Assembly (NCBI RefSeq): GCF_023150065.1
Contig: NZ_JAKLLN010000014.1
Location: 62,001 to 126,000 of the forward strand
Direction: 5' to 3'
Length of the DNA stretch: 64,000 nt
Origin: Zoogloea sp.
GTDB lineage: Bacteria; Pseudomonadota; Gammaproteobacteria; Burkholderiales; Rhodocyclaceae
The notes under the pieces: model-generated
What the model was told of the DNA's origin: nothing
The model's input: the letters and a program-made list of their open reading frames with translations, nothing else
Database searches by the model: none
Position numbers and translations under genes: made by a program
In this document: piece by piece, positions 8,515 to 16,757 of the stretch
Layout: the number at the start of each line of letters is the position of its first letter
Numbering within the stretch: position 1 is the first letter of the stretch

Positions 8515-10380
8515 GTGAAAGACACGGACCCCAACGCCCCCCCCCTCACCCCGGAAGCCATCCGGCGCTCCTGGGAACGCTGCGCGGCAAGCGGGCTGCG
8601 GCCCGACGAGCGCCAGCTGGATGATCGCAGCCCGCTTGCCAGCCTGTCGGATCGTCTGGAGGCGAACGCCCGCCTGGTGACCTACGCCCAACCCATCATG
8701 GAGCATCTGCACCAGCAGATCGCCCGCAGCTCGTCCACCATCCTGCTGGCAGACGACACGGGCACCATCCTGCGTTCGGTGGGGGACGCCGACTTCATCG
8801 AGCGGGCCGCCCGCGTCGCCCTCAAGCCAGGGCACTCCTGGTCGGAAGCCAGCATGGGCACCAACGCCATCGGCACGGCCCTGGCAGAACAGCGCGCGGT
8901 CGCGGTGATCGGTGACGAGCACTACCTGGACCGCAACAAGTTCCTCACCTGCATCGCCACGCCAATCCATGCCCCCACCGGTGGCGTGCTGGGCATCCTC
9001 GACGTGTCCACCAGCGCCCGCCTGACCCAGGTTCATGCCCAGGCACTGCTCCAGACCACCGCCGAGATCATCGAGAACCGCCTGATCGAGACCGTTGCCG
9101 ATGCGGCGGTGGTGATCCGCTTCCACCACCAGCCCGAAGCCCTCGCCTCACCGCTGGAAGGCCTGGCGGTGTTCGACGAGGCCGGCAACTTCCTCGCCTG
9201 CAACCGGCGCGCCGAACGCCTGCTAGGCATTGCCGACACCCGCTTCACCCGGCCGCCCTTCTGGGAGATCTTCGAGACCCGCTGGAACAGCGTGCTCGAC
9301 CATGCCCTGCAGAGCAGCGCCCGACCGACCACCCTGCGCAGCCATCTGGCCCGCGAGTTCGTCGCCCACGTGCTGGTCAGCAACCTGCAACGCCTGCGCG
9401 CCACCACGGCGCCCCGGGAGAGCACCGCCGCGCCCAACGCCCGCAACCTGCCCACCCTCGATGACCTGGATCTGGGCGACAAGGCGGTCAACCACGCCAT
9501 CCGGCGCGCCCGGCGCATCCTCGGGCTGGACATCCCGCTGCTCATTCAGGGTGAAACCGGCACCGGCAAGGAAGTCTTCGCCCAGGCCTTCCACCTCAGC
9601 GGACCGCGCCGCAGCGGCCCCTTCGTGGCCATCAATTGCGCCGCCATCCCCGCCAATCTCATCGAGGCCGAGCTGTTCGGCTATACCCCGGGCGCCTACA
9701 CCGGCGCGCGCAGCGAGGGCGCCCGCGGCAAACTGCGCGAGGCCCACGGCGGCACCCTGTTTCTGGATGAAATCGGCGACATGCCCCTCAAGCTCCAGGC
9801 CGTGCTGCTGCGGGTGCTTGAAACCCGGCGGGTCACGCCCCTGGGGGGCGGGCTCGAAGAAGCCATCGATCTGTCCCTGGTGTGTGCCAGCCACCGCTCC
9901 CTGAAGGCCCTCTGCGAGCGCGGCGAGTTTCGCCCCGACCTGTATTTCCGCCTCTCGGCCATGAGCCTGTCGCTGCCCGCCCTGCGCGAGCGCAGCGACA
10001 TTGAAGCCCTGGCCCGGCGCCTGCTCCACGACGAATCCCCCGGGCGGCCGATCCGCCTGTCGGCTTCGTCCCTGGATCTGATCCGCCGCCACCCCTGGCC
10101 CGGCAACATCCGCCAGCTGCGCAACGCCCTGCGGCTTGCGGCCGCCATGCTGGCCCCCGACGAGGACACCCTGACCCCGGCGCACCTGCCTCAGGAGCTC
10201 ACCGACGATCCGGACCTGCCCCCGCCCAGCCCGGCCGCCCAAAGCCTGCGCGCCGCCGAGAGCCGCCTGGTGGGTGACACCGTGGCCCGCCACAAGGGCA
10301 ACATCTCCGCCGCCGCCCGGGAGCTGGGCATCACCCGCACCACCCTCTACCGCAAACTCCGCCAGCAGGCGGCGCCCTGA
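8515..10380 (+). CDS. Second AcoR-type sigma-54 activator, with a GAYTGA loop
   Basis: A 621-residue protein starting at GTG 8515, paralogous to the regulator at 3084-5126. The N-terminal GAF-like domain (GHSWSEASMGTNAIGTAL) lies at 100-190 and a PAS-like segment at 215-290. The AAA+ domain has Walker A GETGTGKE at 346-353. The sigma-54 contact loop reads GAYTGA (393-398) instead of the usual GAFTGA. A Fis-type helix-turn-helix ends the protein (ISAAARELGITRTTLYRKL). Its ligand and target are unknown; the surrounding PQQ alcohol dehydrogenase genes are the natural candidates. No strong ribosome binding site precedes the GTG. Confidence 0.9.
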   Translation: MKDTDPNAPPLTPEAIRRSWERCAASGLRPDERQLDDRSPLASLSDRLEANARLVTYAQPIMEHLHQQIARSSSTILLADDTGTILRSVGDADFIERAARVALKPGHSWSEASMGTNAIGTALAEQRAVAVIGDEHYLDRNKFLTCIATPIHAPTGGVLGILDVSTSARLTQVHAQALLQTTAEIIENRLIETVADAAVVIRFHHQPEALASPLEGLAVFDEAGNFLACNRRAERLLGIADTRFTRPPFWEIFETRWNSVLDHALQSSARPTTLRSHLAREFVAHVLVSNLQRLRATTAPRESTAAPNARNLPTLDDLDLGDKAVNHAIRRARRILGLDIPLLIQGETGTGKEVFAQAFHLSGPRRSGPFVAINCAAIPANLIEAELFGYTPGAYTGARSEGARGKLREAHGGTLFLDEIGDMPLKLQAVLLRVLETRRVTPLGGGLEEAIDLSLVCASHRSLKALCERGEFRPDLYFRLSAMSLSLPALRERSDIEALARRLLHDESPGRPIRLSASSLDLIRRHPWPGNIRQLRNALRLAAAMLAPDEDTLTPAHLPQELTDDPDLPPPSPAAQSLRAAESRLVGDTVARHKGNISAAARELGITRTTLYRKLRQQAAP

Positions 10381-10460
10381 CTGTTGCAGGGAGTAGCAGA
10401 GGTTGCGCCCCCCTTGGCCCGATGCGCTGAGAATGGCAAAGAGGACTCCAGGGGCGATGC

Positions 10461-10542
10461 GTAGGGGCGACTTCAGTCGCCCATCATGCACCGATCACCG
10501 ACACGCCCCTGATCGAAGTCCGCGGGCGACTGAAGTCGCCCC
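10461..10542. repeat. REP-like inverted pair
   Basis: GTAGGGGCGACTTCAGTCGCC at 10461-10481 is itself a hairpin. Its near-perfect inverse (ending GGCGACTGAAGTCGCCCCCAC) lies about 40 bases on, near 10524-10545. Two head-to-head copies of a GTAG-type palindrome are the layout of a REP doublet (BIME) mobilised by RAYT transposases. No transposase is in the window. Confidence 0.7.
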
Positions 10543-10628
10543 CACAAGTGAGGCCCGCCTTCCCGGCCCGCCGTGCCCCTCGCCCTGTGGGATACTTCGG
10601 CCCGGACTGCCACCCAGGAACACGCGCC

Positions 10629-11000
10629 TTGAATCTTCGCCCCATTTCCGCCCTCGCCGCCGCGCTCACCCTCTCGGCCTGCGCGCCCGCACCCAGCCCC
10701 GTGCCTGCCGAGATGCAGGCCGAGTTCCAGCCCGGCATGAGCCTGGATGACGCCAGCAAGCGGCTCACCGCCCGGGGCACCACCTTCTCGGTCAAGACGG
10801 ACGCCGAGTGCATGGCCCTGGTGGAACGCAGCCCCAACATCTCCCAGCTGCGCCCCCGGGGTGGCCCGTGCGTCTTCGGCAAGATCCCCCTGTCCAAAAC
10901 GTGGTTCGGCGGCCATACCGATGTGATCCTGCAGATCGTCTTCACCGCTGACAACACCCTGGCCGACGCCCACTTCGAAGAGATCGGCAGCCTGCTGTAG
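10629..11000 (+). CDS. Small secreted lipoprotein of unknown function
   Basis: A 123-residue protein. The TTG at 10629 is preferred: AGGA lies 8 bases upstream and the reading frame then begins with a proper lipoprotein signal ending in LSAC. The mature part (FQPGMSLDDASKRLTARGTTFSV..., C-terminal ILQIVFTADNTLADAHFEEIGSLL) resembles small SmpA-like lipoproteins but was not recognised as a named family. It contains two further cysteines (ECMALVE and GGPCVFG) that could form a disulfide. Confidence 0.7.
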   Translation: MNLRPISALAAALTLSACAPAPSPVPAEMQAEFQPGMSLDDASKRLTARGTTFSVKTDAECMALVERSPNISQLRPRGGPCVFGKIPLSKTWFGGHTDVILQIVFTADNTLADAHFEEIGSLL

Positions 11001-11024
11001 GCCCCAAAAAGGAAAAACCCCGAC

Positions 11025-11043
11025 GGGGGGACGACCGGGGTTC
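11025..11043. terminator. Possible terminator between convergent genes
   Basis: AACCCCG ... CGGGGTT forms a 7-base stem around a 5-base loop, with A-rich sequence to its left. It lies between the convergent lipoprotein and cytochrome genes. The T-run is weak. Confidence 0.4.
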
Positions 11044-11089
11044 TTCGATACTGCATCCTTCACGGCCCGGGGCCGCGCGCGTCACACCA

Positions 11090-11470
11090 TCACTTGGGCG
11101 ACAGGGTCAGGATCCACTTCACCAGCTTCTTGGCGTCGGCTTCCTTGATGGCGACCTTGTTGGGGGGCATGGCCAGGCCGCTGACCTGATCCTTCCAGTG
11201 GCTGCCGTAGGGGTTCGAGCCTTCCAGCACCACACGGGTCAGGAACACGTCGGCACCCGGCTTGCCCTTGTACATCTTGGCCACGTCCTGCCAGGCCGGA
11301 CCGATGGGGGCCATGCCGTTGGGGCCCGGGGTGCCGTGCTCGATGGAATGACAGGTCATGCAGCCGCTCTTGGCAGCCAGCGCCTTCATGTCATCGTCCA
11401 CAGCAGCGGAGGCGCTCGTCGCGGCCAGGCCCAGACCGGCCAGCACTGCGATCTTGCGTAAGGCGTTCAT
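11090..11470 (-). CDS. Class I cytochrome c
   Basis: A 126-residue precursor: signal MNALRKIAVLAGLGLAATSASA, haem motif CMTCH, and a likely distal Met in LAMPPNK. The GPNGMAPIGPAWQDVAKMYKG segment is typical of c-551/552-like periplasmic cytochromes. It is related in layout to the protein at 7773-8087 but longer. It lies 46 bases downstream of the response-regulator gene on the same strand and could be cotranscribed with the two-component system or read separately. Confidence 0.87.
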   Translation of the reverse strand: MNALRKIAVLAGLGLAATSASAAVDDDMKALAAKSGCMTCHSIEHGTPGPNGMAPIGPAWQDVAKMYKGKPGADVFLTRVVLEGSNPYGSHWKDQVSGLAMPPNKVAIKEADAKKLVKWILTLSPK

Positions 11471-11516
11471 CTTTCTTCTCCTTGACTAAAAAAGGGCTTC
11501 CATCCGTGCAGGCTCG

Positions 11517-12161
11517 TCACGCGGGGCTGGCCGACCAGTCGATCAGCCCGTAGCGCGCGGCAAGCCGCAGCAGCTTGAAATCGTTGTCGGCATCCAGCTT
11601 CTGGCGGATGGCGGACATATGGTTGTGGATCGTCTTCTGGCTCAGGTGCATGGTGCTGGCGATAGCCCCGGGGGACTCACCACTGGCGGCCAGGCGCAGC
11701 ACATCGAACTCCCGGGGCGTCAGGCGCGACAGCAGGGCTTCGCCATCGAGGGCAGCCCCGGCCAGGGCCTGGGCCACGTCGGGAGAGAGCACCCGCCGGC
11801 CGGCCGCCACGTCGCGGATCGCATCGAGCAGCTCGGCGGGTTCACTGTTCTTGGTCAGGTAGCCCAGGGCCCCCACCCGCATGGCCTGGGTCACGTAGCT
11901 CGGATTGTCGTGCATGGACACCACCAGCACCCGCAGGCCGGGCTCCCGGGCCAGCATGCGGCGGATCGCGTCGATGCCGCTGCTGCCGCGCAGGTTCAGG
12001 TCGACGATGGCCAGGTCGGCCCCGCGCTCCACCAGGCGGGCATAGGCCTCGTCGGCCGAGGCGGCTTCACCGACCACCTGCATGCCCTCTTCGGCGTCGA
12101 ACAGGCGCCGGTAGCCGTTGCGCACCACCGCATGATCTTCCACCAGCAGAATCCGGATCAT
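11517..12161 (-). CDS. NarL/LuxR-type response regulator
   Basis: A 214-residue response regulator. The receiver domain has a phospho-acceptor Asp in ADLAIVDLNLRGSSG and the usual K in YLTKNSEPAELLD. The C-terminal LuxR-type helix-turn-helix reads LTPREFDVLRLAASGESPGA, then LSQKTIHNHMSAIRQKL. It starts 13 bases after the histidine kinase gene stops. Its position opposite the quinoprotein alcohol dehydrogenase gene resembles the ExaDE/ErbR-type systems that switch on ethanol oxidation; that assignment is inferred from context. Confidence 0.9.
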   Translation of the reverse strand: MIRILLVEDHAVVRNGYRRLFDAEEGMQVVGEAASADEAYARLVERGADLAIVDLNLRGSSGIDAIRRMLAREPGLRVLVVSMHDNPSYVTQAMRVGALGYLTKNSEPAELLDAIRDVAAGRRVLSPDVAQALAGAALDGEALLSRLTPREFDVLRLAASGESPGAIASTMHLSQKTIHNHMSAIRQKLDADNDFKLLRLAARYGLIDWSASPA

Positions 12162-12174
12162 GCCCTCGTCCTCC

Positions 12175-13470
12175 TCACGCCGGGCCCTGGGCCAGGGGCA
12201 GGCTCAGATGTACACGCAGGCCGCCGCCGGGGGCTTCATCGAGCCAGCAACGCCCGCCGGCCATCTCGGCCCGCTCCCGCATGCCCAGCAGGCCACCGCG
12301 CGCCTTGCGCACCACGTCGGCCACCTGCCCGACACCGTTGTCGCATACCGTCAGTTCCACTGCCCGTCCAACCTGATGCAGCGACAGGCGAACACGGCTG
12401 GCCACGCTGTGGCGCAGCACATTGGTCAGGGATTCCTGCAAAGTCCGGTACAGGGCCAGCCCGGCGGCCGGCGGCATGGCCGGCAAGGTCTGGGGAAATT
12501 CCGTCTCGATGCCGATATCCGGCGCCCGGCCGCGCCAGCCGCTGACCAGGTCGTTGAGGGCATCCACCATCTGCAGGCCTTCGAGGCCGTGGGGACGCAA
12601 CTGCGAGAGCAGGGTGCGCACCTGGCCGATCATGCGGGTCGCTTCATTGCGTATGTCTCGGGCACTTTCCGCCAGGTCTTCCGGGGAGGCCCGGCCGGCA
12701 TGGCGTTCGATGTAAGCGGCGGAAATATTGACAGCCGTCAAGGCCTGACCGAATTCATCGTGCAACTCCCGTGCCAGCTCCCGGCGCTCGCTTTCCTGCA
12801 GCTCCAGCAACTGGCGGGCGAGCTGCTGGCGGGCCGCGCGGGTTTCGGCAAGTTCGGCCGACAGGCGCTCCATGGCCCCGGCGATGCTGGCAAACTCCTT
12901 GAGGCGGAAGGGCGGCAGGGTGATCTTCTCCTCGCTGCGGCCAATGCGGGCGAGGCCCTGCTCCAGTTCCCGCACCGGCTTCAGGGCCCGGTGGGCGGCG
13001 AGCCAAGCGACGGCCGCCATGGCCAGGGAAAACAGCAGCAGGGTGATGATGACGCGCATGCCGTCACGCAGCACCTCGTGGATCTCGGCCCGGGCGTCGG
13101 CGCGGATCACCAGGGTGCCGTCTCCCAGGGGGATGCGACGCTCATGGATCTCGCGCCCCTCCATGAAGTAATCGACCAGCGCCGGCAGCACCCCGGCAGC
13201 GGGCGGCGCCACACCCTGCTCCAGATTGGAGCGCTCCACGGACAGCGCAACGTGTCGCAACTGACCACCTGCCAGCAGGGCCTCGAGCTCGCCGGCCCGC
13301 TGGCCGTCGGAGGCACGCAGGGCCAGGATGGTATTGACCAGCCGGGTCGAAGCCTCCATTTCTTCGGCCACGTCCTCCTGCAGGGCCAGCCCAACCCAGG
13401 CCACGGCCATCGCCAGCAGCGCCATGGCAAAGCCCAGCACGTAGCCAAACAGTCTCCAGCGCAGATCCAT
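12175..13470 (-). CDS. NarX-type sensor histidine kinase
   Basis: A 431-residue membrane kinase. The start MDLRWRLFGYVLG at 13470 is preferred because GGGGGAAG sits 5 bases upstream; an in-frame ATG at 13485 is the alternative. Two membrane helices flank a periplasmic sensor region of about 120 residues. HAMP-like and coiled-coil segments follow, then a HisKA_3 dimerisation box (ELARELHDEFGQALTAV, phospho-His in ELHDE). The ATPase core ends with DNGVGQ and GGLLGMRERAEMAGG. It forms an operon with the response regulator downstream and is divergent from the alcohol dehydrogenase gene. Confidence 0.9.
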   Translation of the reverse strand: MDLRWRLFGYVLGFAMALLAMAVAWVGLALQEDVAEEMEASTRLVNTILALRASDGQRAGELEALLAGGQLRHVALSVERSNLEQGVAPPAAGVLPALVDYFMEGREIHERRIPLGDGTLVIRADARAEIHEVLRDGMRVIITLLLFSLAMAAVAWLAAHRALKPVRELEQGLARIGRSEEKITLPPFRLKEFASIAGAMERLSAELAETRAARQQLARQLLELQESERRELARELHDEFGQALTAVNISAAYIERHAGRASPEDLAESARDIRNEATRMIGQVRTLLSQLRPHGLEGLQMVDALNDLVSGWRGRAPDIGIETEFPQTLPAMPPAAGLALYRTLQESLTNVLRHSVASRVRLSLHQVGRAVELTVCDNGVGQVADVVRKARGGLLGMRERAEMAGGRCWLDEAPGGGLRVHLSLPLAQGPA

Positions 13471-13533
13471 GTCTGCTTCCCCCATCTTGTAATACCCCCA
13501 CAACCAGCAAGGCATGTGCCAGATCCCGGAAGT

Positions 13534-13552
13534 GGCGGGAAAACTTCCCGCC
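13534..13552. promoter_or_regulatory. Palindrome in the alcohol dehydrogenase upstream region, candidate operator
   Basis: GGCGGGAA-AAC-TTCCCGCC has perfect 8-base arms. It lies 133 bases before the ExaA-type gene and 64 bases before the kinase gene, so it could serve as the binding site of the adjacent NarL-type regulator. No direct evidence beyond symmetry and position. Confidence 0.4.
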
Positions 13553-13684
13553 CCCGGGGGGAGGGCTTCCCACGACAGGGGCCGGAGGCGCCTTCCATAC
13601 TGCGCCTCGTTCCGGGCCAAGGGCTGCATGGGAGGCCGGTCCGGAAGCGACCAACGACAAATCATCCGGAGACAAGGACTCACC

Positions 13685-15553
13685 ATGAAGAACCGACGCG
13701 TCACCCTCAAACCCGGCCTGCTGGCCCTCGCCCTCACCGCCGCCTTCGCCACTTCGGCCCAGGCCGCCGGGACCAAGGTCACCTGGGACGACATCCGGAA
13801 CGACGACAAGACCCCCGGCGACGTGCTCTCCTACGGCCTTGGCCTGAAGGCCCAGCGCCACAGCACCCTGAAGACGGTCAATACCAAGAACGTCGCAGGT
13901 CTCGTCCCGGCCTGGAGCTTCTCCTTCGGCGGCGAGAAACAGCGCGGCCAGGAAAGCCAGGCCCTGGTGCACGACGGCGTCATCTACGTGACCGCATCCT
14001 ACTCCCGCATCTACGCCATCGACGCACGCAGCGGCAAGCGCCTGTGGGAATACGAAGCCCGTCTGCCCGAAGACATCCGCCCCTGCTGTGACGTGGTAAA
14101 CCGCGGCGCCGCCATCTATGGCGACAAGATCTACTTCGGCACCCTGGACGCCGGCATCGTCGCCCTCAACAAGGACACCGGCAAGGTGGTGTGGCGCAAG
14201 AAGTGGGGCGATCACAAGGTCGGCTACACCATGACCGGCGCCCCCTTCGTGATCCAGGACCAGAAGAGCGGCAAGGTGCTGCTGGTGCACGGTTCGTCGG
14301 GTGACGAGTTCGGCGTGGTCGGCTGGCTGTTTGCCCGCGACACCGAGACCGGCGAGGAAGTCTGGGCCCGCCCGATGGTGGAAGGCCACATGGGCCGCCT
14401 CAACGGCAAGGACAGCACCTACACCGGCGACCCCAGCGCCCCCACGTGGCCCAAGGACAAGGACGGCAAGCCCACCGAAGCATGGCACCATGGCGGCGGC
14501 GCTCCGTGGCAGACCGCCAGCTTCGACCTCGAGAAGAACATGGTGGTCATCGGTACCGGCAACCCGGCGCCGTGGAACACCTGGAAGCGCACCCAGGAAG
14601 GCGACGATCCGCGCAACTGGCCCAGCCTGTTCACCTCCGGCCAGGCTTACGTGGATGCCAGCACCGGCGAGCTGAAGGGCTTCTTCCAGCACACCCCCAA
14701 CGATGCCTGGGACTTCTCCGGCAACAACTCCGTGGTGCTCTTCGAGTACAAGGACACGAAGACCGGCAAGCTGGTCAAGGCCTCGGCCCACGCCGACCGC
14801 AACGGCTTCTTCTTCGTGACCGACCGGGAAAAACTGTCCACCGGCGCGGGCTACCCCAACAAGCCCACCTCCCTGATCGGCGCATGGCCCTTCGTTGAGG
14901 GCATCACCTGGGCCAAGGGCTGGGACGTGGCTGCCGGCAAGCCCATCGAGACCGGCAACCGCCCCCCCGAAGCCAAGCCTGGCGCCGACAAGGGTGACAG
15001 CGTTTTCGTCTCCCCGCCCTTCCTGGGCGGCACCAACTGGATGCCCATGTCCTACAGCCCGGACACCGGCCTGTTCTACATCCCGGCCAACCACTGGGCC
15101 ATGGACTACTGGACCGAACACCTGACCTACAAGGCCGGCTCCGCCTACCTGGGCCAGGGCTTCCGCATCAAGCGCCTGTTTGACGACCACGTCGGCACCC
15201 TGCGCGCCATCGACCCGAAGAGCGGCAAGATCGTGTGGGAACACAAGGAGAAGTTCCCCCTGTGGGCCGGCACCCTCACCACCGCTGGCGGGCTGCTGAT
15301 CACCGGTACCTCTGACGGCTATGTGAAGGCCTTTGACGCGAAGAACGGCAAGGAGCTGTGGAAGTTCCAGACCGGTTCCGGCGTGGTGTCCGTGCCCATC
15401 ACCTGGGAGATGGACGGCGAGCAGTACATCGGCATCTCCTCGGGCTACGGCGGTGCAGTGCCCCTGTGGGGCGGCGACATGGCCGACCTGACCAAACAAG
15501 TCACCCAGGGCTCGTCCTTCTGGGCCTTCAAGCTGCCCAAGATCGCCCGCTGA
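13685..15553 (+). CDS. exaA: PQQ-dependent alcohol dehydrogenase, ExaA type (calcium form)
   Basis: A 622-residue periplasmic quinoprotein; the ATG at 13685 follows GGAGA and opens a signal peptide ending at AQAAG. The vicinal disulfide CC that covers PQQ is at 134-135 (RPCCDVV). Metal ligands are visible as GDEFG (E208), GTGNPAP (N293) and the catalytic Asp D343 in NDAWDFSGNN. Two positions after that Asp stands Ser, whereas lanthanide enzymes (XoxF, PedH) carry a second Asp, so this should be a calcium enzyme. Tryptophan-docking repeats typical of the eight-bladed propeller recur. It probably oxidises ethanol and other primary alcohols and donates electrons to the cytochromes c550 encoded nearby. 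Confidence 0.93.
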   Translation: MKNRRVTLKPGLLALALTAAFATSAQAAGTKVTWDDIRNDDKTPGDVLSYGLGLKAQRHSTLKTVNTKNVAGLVPAWSFSFGGEKQRGQESQALVHDGVIYVTASYSRIYAIDARSGKRLWEYEARLPEDIRPCCDVVNRGAAIYGDKIYFGTLDAGIVALNKDTGKVVWRKKWGDHKVGYTMTGAPFVIQDQKSGKVLLVHGSSGDEFGVVGWLFARDTETGEEVWARPMVEGHMGRLNGKDSTYTGDPSAPTWPKDKDGKPTEAWHHGGGAPWQTASFDLEKNMVVIGTGNPAPWNTWKRTQEGDDPRNWPSLFTSGQAYVDASTGELKGFFQHTPNDAWDFSGNNSVVLFEYKDTKTGKLVKASAHADRNGFFFVTDREKLSTGAGYPNKPTSLIGAWPFVEGITWAKGWDVAAGKPIETGNRPPEAKPGADKGDSVFVSPPFLGGTNWMPMSYSPDTGLFYIPANHWAMDYWTEHLTYKAGSAYLGQGFRIKRLFDDHVGTLRAIDPKSGKIVWEHKEKFPLWAGTLTTAGGLLITGTSDGYVKAFDAKNGKELWKFQTGSGVVSVPITWEMDGEQYIGISSGYGGAVPLWGGDMADLTKQVTQGSSFWAFKLPKIAR

Positions 15554-15561
15554 TCAGGGTG

Positions 15562-15605
15562 GCCCCGGGCCGGAACACCTCCGGCCGGCCCGGGGCTTTT
15601 TCCCT
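15562..15605 (+). terminator. Rho-independent terminator after the alcohol dehydrogenase gene
   Basis: GCCCCGGGCCGG (15562-15573) pairs perfectly with CCGGCCCGGGGC (15585-15596), followed by TTTTT. It lies only about 30 bases before the next gene, so the pentapeptide gene depends on read-through or its own promoter. This would make the dehydrogenase the most abundant product. Confidence 0.88.
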
Positions 15606-15633
15606 TTGCGCAAGCCTCCATAAGGAGTCCCCC

Positions 15634-16215
15634 ATGCTTCGCCCCCCATTGTTCGCGCTGCTGGCCGGGCTGATGTTCGTCTCCGCGCCCGCCTCTGCCG
15701 CCGGCAACCCTGCCGAGCCCCAGGTCTATGGCACCTGCGGCATGTGGCCACACGCCCGCTGCCGGGGCGCCGACCTGCGCCACAAGGATCTCTCCGCCCT
15801 GGACCTGGCCGGCGCCGACTTTACCGGCGCCAACCTGGCCCGGGCCGACCTGCGCGCCGCCAACCTGGCCGGCGCAATCTTCGACGGCGCCGACCTGAGC
15901 GGCGCCCGCATGGCCAAGGTGAACGCCCCCGGCGCGTCCTTCCGCAACGCCAAGCTGATCGGCACCGACCTGGAATTCGCCAAGCTGATGCGCACCGATT
16001 TCACCGGTGCCGACCTCACCGTCGCCAACCTGGAGGCCGCCCGCACGCCCTTCGCCTGGTTTGTCGGCGCCCGCCTGACCAACGCCAACCTGCAGGAGAC
16101 CAAGTTCAACGCCACCAACCTGCGCAACGCCAACCTGGAAGGTGCGCTGCTGCGCTACACCATCTTCCCCGACTCCTCCTTCGAGGGCTGCACCGGCTGC
16201 CCCACCGACTGGTGA
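15634..16215 (+). CDS. Secreted pentapeptide-repeat protein of the PQQ alcohol dehydrogenase cluster
   Basis: A 193-residue protein with a signal peptide (MLRPPLFALLAGLMFVSAPASA). Residues about 45-180 are tandem pentapeptide repeats of the A(D/N)LxG type (GADFTGANLARADLRAANLA and so on), which fold into a right-handed square beta-helix. Cysteines flank the helix: CGMWPHARC before it and CTGCPTDW at the end. Taken with the signal, this suggests an exported, disulfide-capped protein. Its role is unknown. TAAGGAG lies 7 bases before the ATG, and the next cytochrome gene starts 6 bases after its stop, so the two are an operon. Confidence 0.87.
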   Translation: MLRPPLFALLAGLMFVSAPASAAGNPAEPQVYGTCGMWPHARCRGADLRHKDLSALDLAGADFTGANLARADLRAANLAGAIFDGADLSGARMAKVNAPGASFRNAKLIGTDLEFAKLMRTDFTGADLTVANLEAARTPFAWFVGARLTNANLQETKFNATNLRNANLEGALLRYTIFPDSSFEGCTGCPTDW

Positions 16216-16221
16216 CCCCCA

Positions 16222-16698
16222 ATGGCCGCCCCCATGCCCGCCCGCCGCATCCTGCGCTGCCTGAGCGCCGTGCTGCTGACCCTGAGCAGCGCCCTCGCCA
16301 CCGCCGAGGTCGCCGACCCGAACGTGGTCGTCGACACCTCCAGCCTGCCCCCCATCGCCGTCAACGCCCCCGAGGGCAACCCCTACCGGGGCAACCCCCG
16401 GGCTGCCGAGATCGGCCGCGCGGCCTTCAACCAGGCCTGCTCCCGCTGCCACGGCATTGACGCCGTCAACAAGGGACAGGTCGGCCCCGACCTGCTCAAG
16501 ATGGACCGCTCCTGCCCGCGCATCGCCGACCCGGTGGTCCGCCAGCTGTGCGTGCTGGATCAGGATGATTTCTTCCTGAAGTCGGTCCAGGACGGCAAGA
16601 CCCGGGTCGGCGTGGTGCACATGCCCGCCTGGAAGGAGGTGCTGTCTCCCGCTGCCATCTGGACCATCCGCAGCTTCCTGGAAAGCAGCAGCCGCTGA
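16222..16698 (+). CDS. Second cytochrome c-550, PedF type
   Basis: A 158-residue precursor with a signal peptide ending near ALATA. The haem motif is CSRCH, with a likely distal Met in VHMPAW. It shares VDTSSL, NPYRGNP, IGRAAFNQACSRCHG and the C-terminal AIWTIRSFLE pattern with the cytochrome at 5434-5862. It differs by an insertion with two extra cysteines (DRSCPRIADPVVRQLCVLDQ) that could form a disulfide. Its position in the ExaA gene group suggests that it is the direct electron acceptor of that enzyme. ATG 16222 and ATG 16234 are both usable starts. Confidence 0.87.
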   Translation: MAAPMPARRILRCLSAVLLTLSSALATAEVADPNVVVDTSSLPPIAVNAPEGNPYRGNPRAAEIGRAAFNQACSRCHGIDAVNKGQVGPDLLKMDRSCPRIADPVVRQLCVLDQDDFFLKSVQDGKTRVGVVHMPAWKEVLSPAAIWTIRSFLESSSR

Positions 16699-16757
16699 AA
16701 TCCGGGGCGGGACGGGGGATAATCCGGCGCAATCCCACGCCCTCCCCCGATCCGCCC

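Noticed and set aside
10381-10440. CTGTTGCAGGGAGTAGCAG and TTGGCCCGATGCGCT as an enhancer plus sigma-54 promoter
   Set aside because: The half-sites deviate from the 5181/7707 format and the GG-to-GC spacing is not 10 bases.
10461-10545. The paired hairpins as transcription terminators
   Set aside because: They have no T-run and carry the GTAG head of REP elements.
14700-14730. Possible lanthanide-dependent dehydrogenase
   Set aside because: The segment reads WDFSG; the Asp needed two positions after the catalytic Asp in XoxF/PedH is Ser.
13142-15499. A 785-codon minus-strand open frame opposite the alcohol dehydrogenase gene
   Set aside because: It lies antisense to a clear ExaA protein, is a product of high GC codon bias, and has no recognisable domain.
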